From an uncultured Pirellula sp. (GTDB lineage Bacteria; Planctomycetota; Planctomycetia; Pirellulales; Pirellulaceae), in assembly GCA_903892365.1 (NCBI GenBank), contig CAITIF010000601.1, positions 1-12,587 of the forward strand: 12,587 bases of DNA. The letters run 5' to 3'. Positions 1 to 6,150 of the stretch are shown one piece after another; the first letter of the stretch is position 1, and every line of letters begins with the position of its first letter. The position numbers were made by a program, and so were the translations under genes. The notes below the pieces were generated by a model. That model ran no database searches. It saw nothing but the letters and a program-made list of their open reading frames with translations, and had not been told where the DNA came from.

Positions 1-1
1 C

Positions 2-151
2 GGTGATTGGATTGAGCACCGCTCTTTTGTATTCGAATGCCAACATGGCAATTTGTTCTTGGTTCCTGATGCGCTGAATCCAATGTCGAATTCAAAGGCC
101 CGATGTGATGCTGATCCAATCGAATTTACACATTTGAAGATGGTGGTATGA
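2..151 (+). CDS. 3' end of an unidentified upstream protein (partial)
   Basis: The frame beginning at base 2 is open from the window edge to a TGA at 149-151 and gives a 49-residue tail starting GDWIEHRSFVFECQHG and ending FTHLKMVV. The other two plus frames are closed by stops early in this stretch (a TGA at 4-6, and one near 77). The stop lies 34 bases before the ATG of the glycosyltransferase gene, a spacing that would suit an operon. I do not recognise a family from so short a tail. It could also be a chance open frame in non-coding DNA, so the call is tentative. Confidence 0.4.
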   Translation, partial: GDWIEHRSFVFECQHGNLFLVPDALNPMSNSKARCDADPIEFTHLKMVV

Positions 152-169
152 GATTTCGTTTTTTCCAAT

Positions 170-175
170 AAGGAG
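170..175 (+). promoter_or_regulatory. Shine-Dalgarno site deciding the start of the glycosyltransferase
   Basis: AAGGAG at 170-175 lies 10 bases before the ATG at 186. It lies only one base before the in-frame TTG at 177, which is too close for ribosome binding. This favours ATG 186 over the three-codon-longer TTG start. Confidence 0.6.
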
Positions 176-185
176 CTTGGACATT

Positions 186-1325
186 ATGGCAACGATAGTC
201 TACAGCATGTGCGGCGAAGGCCGTGGGCACGCAACTCGAGTACAAACGATTGTCGAAGCGATGCTACCCAAGCACCGTTTTATCCTTCTGGCGGCGCGAG
301 ATGCTTACCACCAACTTTACGATCGTTATCAAGACAATCCACTTGTCAGTGTGCGTCGCTTACCAGGCTTGTTTTTTTCTTACCGAGGGCAAAAAGTGGA
401 CTATGGTAAGTCCGTAATGGCCTCCATCCCCTACCTTTGGAAACTTCGCGCGCTAACTCGTTACGTCTCAAAAATGATGGAACGGGATCGTCCAGCTCTC
501 GCGATCACCGACTTTGAACCGATTCTACCTCGTGCGGCTCGCAAACTAGGGATTCCGTGGATTTCGCTCGACCATCAGCACTTTTTATCGGTGAGTGACT
601 TTAGTGATCTGCCTTGGCGATTTCGATGGCGAGGACTCTTCCTTCGAGGCTCCATTCCCTTGTTTTACAGCGGCCAAGCAGGTGAAGCCGTAAGCTCGTT
701 CTACCATTTGCCAAGCCGCCCTGGCACCGAAACGACTCTTCGGATCGGCGTACTTTTGCGACAAAACATTCTCGACTTTACCGCCAATCCACCAGCTCCC
801 GCTGGGCACATTTTGGTTTACATTCGACGTCATGCACCAGCGAATCTTTGGGAAACTTTGGAACGATCAGGTCGACCTTCGATTGTCTACGGACTAGGCG
901 AACGCGTATCCACTGGCACGATTCAATTCAAGAAAATAGCAGAGCATGAGTTTGTTCGGGATTTAGCCTCGGCAGAATGTCTTGTCAGTACCGCTGGTAA
1001 CCAGCTTGTGGGAGAAGCGTTCCATTTGAAGAAACCCGTGCTAGCCATCCCAGAGGACGGGAACTTTGAACAAGAACTGAATGCCTGGTTGGTGAAGAAA
1101 TCGGGTGGCGGCTGGAGCACTTCGTTTCAGCAACTGACGCCTCATTATCTTCAACAGTTTCTTCTTGCTGTCCCATCGCTTCGGCGGCGACTTGAACATC
1201 TGTCGGTATGCGGCAATAAAGAAGCGATCGAGTTCATCAGCCGCTTTTTGCCAGAACCAAGCGCCGTCACGGAACATCCATTTCTTTCACCCAATGTTTG
1301 GGAACCAGAATCGGTAACGCTATGA
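186..1325 (+). CDS. GT-B glycosyltransferase, MJ1255/VC2487-like (MurG-related superfamily)
   Basis: The 379-residue product looks like a nucleotide-sugar-dependent glycosyltransferase of the two-domain GT-B fold. Near the N-terminus is the glycine-rich motif GEGRGHATR (residues 10-18), the hallmark of this MurG-like group, in which the Gly-rich loop and the His contact the donor or acceptor phosphates. A conserved-looking DFEP lies at 109-112 and SLDHQ at 127-131. The C-terminal half carries STAGNQLVGEAFHLKKPVLA (268-287) followed by a GNFEQELNA segment (292-300), the typical sugar-nucleotide site of the MJ1255/VC2487-type family. There is no signal peptide or membrane helix, so it should be cytoplasmic or membrane-associated and act on a lipid-linked or cell-surface acceptor. 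Donor and acceptor cannot be read from the sequence. The gene overlaps the following radical SAM gene by 4 bases, so the two are probably co-translated. The start at 186 was chosen because of the AAGGAG at 170-175. Confidence 0.82.
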   Translation: MATIVYSMCGEGRGHATRVQTIVEAMLPKHRFILLAARDAYHQLYDRYQDNPLVSVRRLPGLFFSYRGQKVDYGKSVMASIPYLWKLRALTRYVSKMMERDRPALAITDFEPILPRAARKLGIPWISLDHQHFLSVSDFSDLPWRFRWRGLFLRGSIPLFYSGQAGEAVSSFYHLPSRPGTETTLRIGVLLRQNILDFTANPPAPAGHILVYIRRHAPANLWETLERSGRPSIVYGLGERVSTGTIQFKKIAEHEFVRDLASAECLVSTAGNQLVGEAFHLKKPVLAIPEDGNFEQELNAWLVKKSGGGWSTSFQQLTPHYLQQFLLAVPSLRRRLEHLSVCGNKEAIEFISRFLPEPSAVTEHPFLSPNVWEPESVTL

Positions 1326-2518
1326 ACATCCAAACATTAAAAAAGCTTCCCGCAACCATGGGCCGTATCCCAGGATTGATTCGCGACATCCATCGGAATC
1401 GAAACTCGGGCTCGACACAACCACGGCTTCTCACTTACACCGTCACCTTTCGATGCAATGCGCGTTGCATCATGTGCGATTCATGGAAAATGTCCGGTGA
1501 CGGCGACATGACCCTGGATGAAATCAAGCATGTGTTCCAGCAGATCGGACAGCTGGATGCTGTTCGATTGACCGGAGGCGAACCTTTCGTCCGGACCGAC
1601 TTGTCGGAAATTCTGGACTTGGCCATTCGCTACCTGAATCCCCTTGGTGTTCATATCACGACGAACGGTTTTCTAACGGATCGAATTGTTCAGCTTTGCG
1701 AGCAACGAAACAAAAAGATTCCATTGCAGTTAATGGTTAGCTTGGATGGGATCGAGAAAGAGCACAACCGTATCCGAGGCAGCAGCATTGCATGGAAAAC
1801 GGCAATCGCCACGCTTGATCAACTGTGCGATCGCCAGCAAGAGCTGAATCTCGATCTAGCTGTGAACCAAACCATCGTGGATCCAACAGGAATGGAGCAA
1901 TATCGACTACTTCGCGAAAAGCTTCGTCCTATGGGTGTTCGGCATCAAGCGGTTATGGCTTACGATACCAGTGCAACGTACAACTTAGAACGAGAGCTTG
2001 ATGTTGCACCTCGACAAATTGGTGAATTCGCAACTCGAGGCACGTTCACACCAGCTCAGTTGGAAGCATTCTTCAACGAAGTAGAATCCGATCTCAAGCA
2101 GCTCCCATGGTGGGCAAGAGCCGCCAAGAGCTATTATCTCAATGGCATTCGGCAGCGTCTGCTTCCTTCGTCCGGGCAAGACGAATGGACCAATCCAAAA
2201 TGCGTTGCACTTCATTCTCACTTACGTATTTTCCCCAACGGCGATGTACCCACCTGCCAATTCAACTCAAAAACGGTCGGCAACTTAAAGCGCCAGTCGT
2301 TCCAAGAAGTATGGAATAGCCAACAGGCTGACAACCAACGCAAATGGGTACGAGGTTGCGTGGGGTGCTGGGCAGAATGCGAAGTTGTACCGAGTGCGAT
2401 TTACACTTTGGACATGCTAAAGCCCATTTCGACTCCCAAATCGAATCAAAAGAACTTCGTCACGGCCGAACCACAAATCGTCGCGATTAGAAAGATGGCT
2501 GAACCCAGCCAAGTTTGA
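1322..2518 (+). CDS. radical SAM protein with SPASM-like C-terminal cysteine domain
   Basis: This is a 398-residue radical S-adenosylmethionine enzyme. The [4Fe-4S] motif CX3CX2C is C45, C49 and C52 in FRCNARCIMCDSW, followed by the SAM-binding GGEP at 85-88 and a TTNG strand at 113-116. The C-terminal region has C294-X12-G-X4-C312, a GNLKRQSFQEVWNS segment, then C346, C349 and C353. This resembles a SPASM domain holding an auxiliary Fe-S cluster, but with a shortened CX2CX3C second half. SPASM enzymes modify peptides, proteins or small molecules; this substrate is unknown. I chose the ATG at 1322 because it forms an ATGA overlap with the glycosyltransferase stop. A TTG eight codons upstream is possible but lacks a ribosome site. 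No strong ribosome site precedes 1322 either, which fits translational coupling. No peptide precursor gene is visible next to it. Confidence 0.85.
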   Translation: MNIQTLKKLPATMGRIPGLIRDIHRNRNSGSTQPRLLTYTVTFRCNARCIMCDSWKMSGDGDMTLDEIKHVFQQIGQLDAVRLTGGEPFVRTDLSEILDLAIRYLNPLGVHITTNGFLTDRIVQLCEQRNKKIPLQLMVSLDGIEKEHNRIRGSSIAWKTAIATLDQLCDRQQELNLDLAVNQTIVDPTGMEQYRLLREKLRPMGVRHQAVMAYDTSATYNLERELDVAPRQIGEFATRGTFTPAQLEAFFNEVESDLKQLPWWARAAKSYYLNGIRQRLLPSSGQDEWTNPKCVALHSHLRIFPNGDVPTCQFNSKTVGNLKRQSFQEVWNSQQADNQRKWVRGCVGCWAECEVVPSAIYTLDMLKPISTPKSNQKNFVTAEPQIVAIRKMAEPSQV

Positions 2519-2544
2519 CCATGGGATTCGGTAGAGCAGCTGAC

Positions 2545-2572
2545 TCATTCTGCAGACAAGACTGCAGAATGA
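2545..2572. terminator. perfect 11-bp inverted repeat between convergent genes
   Basis: TCATTCTGCAG at 2545-2555 and CTGCAGAATGA at 2562-2572 are exact reverse complements with a 6-base loop (ACAAGA). The hairpin lies between the ends of the convergent radical SAM gene (stop 2518) and SBP-permease gene (stop 2589), the natural place for a two-way terminator. There is no T-run on either side, so it is not a textbook intrinsic terminator. It may act as a transcript 3'-end stabiliser or as a protein-binding palindrome. Confidence 0.5.
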
Positions 2573-2588
2573 TAGAAAGCACATGTTC

Positions 2589-4139
2589 CTATCGAATTCG
2601 CAAACCGGGTGACACGAATCGCTTCTCCAGATGCGAAAATCCGAATTGCACTATCAGCGCCAGGACAGCAGCTGGAACGGCCCCCTGCAAAATCAAGGGG
2701 ATGCTTGATAGGCGGATACCGGTCAAGATCGGCGCGCCATATCCACCTGCACCGATGAATGCCCCAATCGTTGCAGTGCCAACATTGATCACCGCCGCCG
2801 TTTTGATTCCTGCCAAAATGGATGGCAGAGCAAGCGGCAACTCCACCAGACGCAGCCTAGCCGCTGCATCAAGCCCCAGCACCTCCGCCGATTCAATGGT
2901 TACTTTGGGAATCTGAGTCAAACCAGCATACGTGTTTCGAACAATCGGCAACAAGCTATAGAAGAACAACGCCGCAATCGCAGGTACAGCCCCAAGCCCG
3001 AACAACGGAATCATAAAAACCAACAATGCCATCGATGGCAACGTTTGTATCACCCCGACAATTCCTAAAATCGTTTGCCCCGCAGTATCATTGCGAGCCG
3101 AAAGAATTCCGAGCGGGATGGCGGTTGCGATAGCTAGGGATAATGAAATTGCCACCAAAAACATATGCTCTAAAGTCGTCCTTCCCAATCGCGAAAAGAA
3201 TCGCTTCCATTCGGCCCCCGCACCCACGGATTGCAGTGGCAAACTCATGCCCAATTTTTTGTTCAGGAATTCAGCTGCAACGTTCGACTCCAGCTTACGA
3301 TCCAATCGAACACCTGCGGTCATCGACGACATTTCTTCGGAATTGATGGTGTTTTCTAGTTTCAGAATCGCTTCAGCAACTTTAGGAAGTCGCTTGGGCA
3401 AATCGTCTCGCATCAACACCATAGCGTAGTACGTTGGAAAGAAACCTTGATCATCTTCCAATGTTCGAAGCCGATAGAATTCGATTTCTGCATCGGTTGT
3501 GTACAAGTCGGTGATTTGGATCGAATTGTGTTCCAAGCCTCGATAGGCAAGGTTATGGTCCATCGTTCGGATATCCGTTTGCGGCAACCGGTATTTTGCG
3601 GCTAGCTGACGCCATCCATCTTTGCGTTCCATAAACTCGTCGCTGATTCCCAGCTTCAAATCGGGATGGTTTCGTAGATCGCTGATCTTGGTGATCTTTA
3701 AAGGTTCAGCAACCGATTCTCGCATACCCAACGCATACGTATTGTTAAAGCCAATTCGGTCGGACATCACCACCTTCAACTTGGCCATCGCTTCACGCAT
3801 ATCGCTCTCAGAATGGATTTCGCCCCCTTGCTTGATCGACTCGGCAAGAAGCTCTTCGCGAATGGTTCCGGTATAGTCGACGTACGCATCGATATCGCCT
3901 TGGACCAAAGCTTTCCAAAGCACTTGTGTTCCGCCAAGCTCGGATCGGTGTTCGACTTGAGCGCCGGCATCTCGTGCCAAATGCGACAACAGATCGCCAA
4001 GGATGACCGACTCGGTAAAGCTCTTGGAACCGATTCGAACGATTGGCTTTTCCTCTGCGATCAAATCAAGATGCGGAATGGTCAAAAGCAAAAGGAAGCC
4101 AAAAGCACGCAGCGCGTTGTGGAGGGCAATTCGAATCAC
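2589..4139 (-). CDS. quaternary-amine ABC importer, substrate-binding protein fused to permease
   Basis: The 516-residue product joins two parts of an osmoprotectant importer (glycine betaine/choline/carnitine-like, OpuC/OsmF/ProWX group). Residues 8-28 form a hydrophobic export or anchor segment. Residues about 32-300 are an OpuAC-type binding domain, with IGSKSFTESVILGDL near its start and a DIDAYVDYTGT segment at 82-92. From about 320 to 505 is an MetI-like permease with about five membrane helices (roughly 327-348, 357-380, 383-400, 448-466, 484-501) and an EAA-loop-like region at 416-440 (ESAEVLGLDAAARLRLVELP). The order is binding domain first, permease second, whereas Lactococcus OpuABC and Helicobacter ProWX-type fusions have the permease first. 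The gene starts with GTG at 4139, overlapping the ATPase stop as GTGA, and has no ribosome site of its own, so coupled translation is likely. The exact ligand is not readable. Confidence 0.87.
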   Translation of the reverse strand: MIRIALHNALRAFGFLLLLTIPHLDLIAEEKPIVRIGSKSFTESVILGDLLSHLARDAGAQVEHRSELGGTQVLWKALVQGDIDAYVDYTGTIREELLAESIKQGGEIHSESDMREAMAKLKVVMSDRIGFNNTYALGMRESVAEPLKITKISDLRNHPDLKLGISDEFMERKDGWRQLAAKYRLPQTDIRTMDHNLAYRGLEHNSIQITDLYTTDAEIEFYRLRTLEDDQGFFPTYYAMVLMRDDLPKRLPKVAEAILKLENTINSEEMSSMTAGVRLDRKLESNVAAEFLNKKLGMSLPLQSVGAGAEWKRFFSRLGRTTLEHMFLVAISLSLAIATAIPLGILSARNDTAGQTILGIVGVIQTLPSMALLVFMIPLFGLGAVPAIAALFFYSLLPIVRNTYAGLTQIPKVTIESAEVLGLDAAARLRLVELPLALPSILAGIKTAAVINVGTATIGAFIGAGGYGAPILTGIRLSSIPLILQGAVPAAVLALIVQFGFSHLEKRFVSPGLRIR

Positions 4140-4867
4140 GATTGAGGTATCCGTTGAGCATTGATGAATCGAGCGACATACTCGTTGGCGGGATTTTGAA
4201 TAAGATCTTCAAGCCTTCCTTCTTGGACCACTTCTCCTTCGCCCAACATGAGCACTCGGTCGCCGAAGAAAGAAGCCTCGCCCATGTCATGTGTCACCAT
4301 GATCGAAGTCTTCTTGAGCGTGCGAAAGATTTTTAACAAATCTTCTTGGAGATCGAAGCGAACCAAGGGGTCCAACGCTCCCATGGGTTCATCCAACAAG
4401 ATCACAGCGGGATCCAACATCAGGGCTCGCATGATCCCAACTCGTTGTCGTTGCCCACCCGAAATTTGAGAGGGATATCGATCGAGAGCAACTCGGGGTA
4501 GTCGCGTTAGCTCCGCAAGTTCTTCAATACGATTTCGAACTCGGTCGGCATCCCACCCCAATCGCGTTGCCAGCAGGCCTACGTTCTGTCGTGAGGTCAA
4601 GTGCGGAAACAGACCTCCATCCTGGATCACATACCCCATACGTTGCCGTAATTGCTGAATATTCTTTGGCGTAATCGGCACGCCATCGAATTGGATCGTC
4701 CCCGTGTCGGCTCCGACCAAGCCAACCAGAACTCGCAAAAGCGTGCTTTTGCCACACCCGCTTGGCCCAATCAAAACCGTCGACTCACCGGTCCGAAACT
4801 CCATGGTGGTTGGCTTGAGCACTTGAAGCGAGCCAAAGGATTTAGATACATTATCGAGTGCAAACAT
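4136..4867 (-). CDS. osmoprotectant-type ABC transporter ATP-binding protein
   Basis: This 243-residue ATPase energises the importer encoded by the next gene. It has Walker A GPSGCGKST (34-42), the Q-loop Gln82 in YVIQDGG, the signature ISGGQRQR (135-142), Walker B VILLDEP (155-161), D-loop GALDP (163-167) and H-loop His193 in VTHDMGEA. The YVIQDGGLFPHL sequence after the Q-loop is typical of the OpuA/OsmV/ProV-like family. It ends shortly after the core fold. The C-terminal tandem CBS domains that sense ionic strength in OpuA-type ATPases are absent, as in the shorter OpuC/OsmV-like members. Its ATG is 2 bases after the acyltransferase stop, with an AGG overlapping that stop region serving as the ribosome site. 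Its TGA overlaps the GTG of the SBP-permease gene. Confidence 0.9.
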   Translation of the reverse strand: MFALDNVSKSFGSLQVLKPTTMEFRTGESTVLIGPSGCGKSTLLRVLVGLVGADTGTIQFDGVPITPKNIQQLRQRMGYVIQDGGLFPHLTSRQNVGLLATRLGWDADRVRNRIEELAELTRLPRVALDRYPSQISGGQRQRVGIMRALMLDPAVILLDEPMGALDPLVRFDLQEDLLKIFRTLKKTSIMVTHDMGEASFFGDRVLMLGEGEVVQEGRLEDLIQNPANEYVARFINAQRIPQS

Positions 4868-4869
4868 AG

Positions 4870-6078
4870 TTACCTAGACAGGCTCTTGCGTTGAGAGTTC
4901 ATTTCATGGAGCATCGATTGGACTCGACTTTCAATTTGATCGGTAAGCTCAGCCGGGGAAATTCGCTTGTCCTTGCCGGGCATCAAGGTAATCGGCTCAT
5001 CGAATCGAACAAGCACTTCCCTTTCTGCATGAACGGTCGGGTAGGGCGCATCCAAGGCGTCTTCTTCCAGCTTGTCCAACGTTTCCGCAACTCGTTCGAT
5101 CGATGGGTTTTCGATCAGATAATTGCCAGGGTAGCTGTACAGCTGAGTCACCAAAAACATATTGTCCATGTCAGAAGCCCATTGCCTTTGCACTTCTGCG
5201 GAAGCAGATCCCTGATCCGCGTCTCGCAGTTCGATAATCTTGCGCCGTACTTCTTTCACTCGTTCTGGAACCAAATCAGAACGCACAGCGAGCCCATACC
5301 GCGTTTCGCTTTGACTCAAAAGACTGGATGATAGTCGGTTGACGCGTTCGCTGAGTGTACCAGATTGGTTCTCGCGAAAGTGCTCCAGTTCCTTCAAAGC
5401 CAAAAGACCGGACGCCACATGCAGCACGCGATCCTTCAGCGGCAAATCCACTTGAGGTCGCCAATACAATCGACGCTCCAGCTTTTCGATGACCTTTAGT
5501 AAGCTCGGCGTAGGGTCTTGGCTGTACCAGCGTTTGATAGCAACCGGAAGGACGGCGACAGGCCGAGTTGATTTTCGGGCCGCCAAAATAGCGATGGAAG
5601 CGGCTCCATCCCGAAACGGTGTCACACGATCGTTCATGTGATAAACGTCTCCTTCCGGAAAAATCACCAACGGGTGTATGCGATTCTGGAGCACATCCAC
5701 GGCCGTCTTCAAGGCTTGAACATCGGTCCCTTCACGATCGACGCTGAAACAACCGCAGCGTTGCATGGATTCGCATTCGAAGCGTTTGCTCATCGCGAAC
5801 ACTTGCCATGCGGTCATGATGTAAAACGGCGTTTGCAAAGGTTCCGTCGCAGCAATCAGACAATAGGAATCCCAATGGAAGGAATGATTGGGGGTCAGCA
5901 GCACTCCATGTTGAGCGGCCAATGACGAACGCAAATGCTCCAAACCTACAACATCAATCTTATCGATCTTTTGTTTACGCAGCGCTTTTCGTCGCAATCC
6001 TTGCGTCCAACGAAACCACCAAGGGGTCATTTTCGGAGGCCATTGGCCTTCGGGGGTACCATAGGGCTGAATATTCAA
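4870..6078 (-). CDS. PlsC-type phospholipid acyltransferase with long C-terminal extension
   Basis: The 402-residue product has the lysophospholipid/1-acylglycerol-3-phosphate acyltransferase core. The catalytic HX4D motif is N64-H65-SFHW-D70. A FSVDREGTD block at 111-119 and the acceptor-binding FPEG at 140-143 follow, then VLPVAI at 176-181. PlsC enzymes are usually about 240 residues. Here about 190 residues follow the catalytic core, rich in charged helical sequence (for example 325-345 and 376-398), and I recognise no domain in them. No clear membrane helix is present, so it is probably a peripheral inner-face protein. Acyl donor and acceptor are unknown. The start is TTG at 6078, with no good ribosome site; ATG 17 (base 6030) and a CTG two codons upstream of the TTG are alternatives. 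I keep the TTG because QPYGTPEGQWPP looks like coding sequence. It is the first gene of a tight three-gene block with the ABC importer. Confidence 0.83.
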   Translation of the reverse strand: MNIQPYGTPEGQWPPKMTPWWFRWTQGLRRKALRKQKIDKIDVVGLEHLRSSLAAQHGVLLTPNHSFHWDSYCLIAATEPLQTPFYIMTAWQVFAMSKRFECESMQRCGCFSVDREGTDVQALKTAVDVLQNRIHPLVIFPEGDVYHMNDRVTPFRDGAASIAILAARKSTRPVAVLPVAIKRWYSQDPTPSLLKVIEKLERRLYWRPQVDLPLKDRVLHVASGLLALKELEHFRENQSGTLSERVNRLSSSLLSQSETRYGLAVRSDLVPERVKEVRRKIIELRDADQGSASAEVQRQWASDMDNMFLVTQLYSYPGNYLIENPSIERVAETLDKLEEDALDAPYPTVHAEREVLVRFDEPITLMPGKDKRISPAELTDQIESRVQSMLHEMNSQRKSLSR

Positions 6079-6121
6079 AGTCAGACGTTCTTATCAATAT
6101 CTTGGTGACGTAAACAGAAAC

Positions 6122-6140
6122 AACGAAATCCGAATTCGTT
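6122..6140 (-). terminator. weak terminator-like hairpin after the SHD1 protein gene
   Basis: Read on the minus strand, AACGAA (6140-6135) pairs with TTCGTT (6127-6122) around a 7-base loop and is followed by the T-rich run GTTTCTGTTT (6121-6112). It lies 11 bases past the stop of the SHD1/propeller gene and before the acyltransferase start. The 6-bp AT-rich stem is weak, so it may only partly separate the two transcripts. Confidence 0.3.
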
Positions 6141-6150
6141 CCGTAGCAAG

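Noticed and set aside
2515..2916. 133-codon plus-strand frame after the radical SAM gene
   Set aside because: It lies almost wholly opposite the SBP-permease coding sequence, which has clear family motifs; the plus frame shows none.
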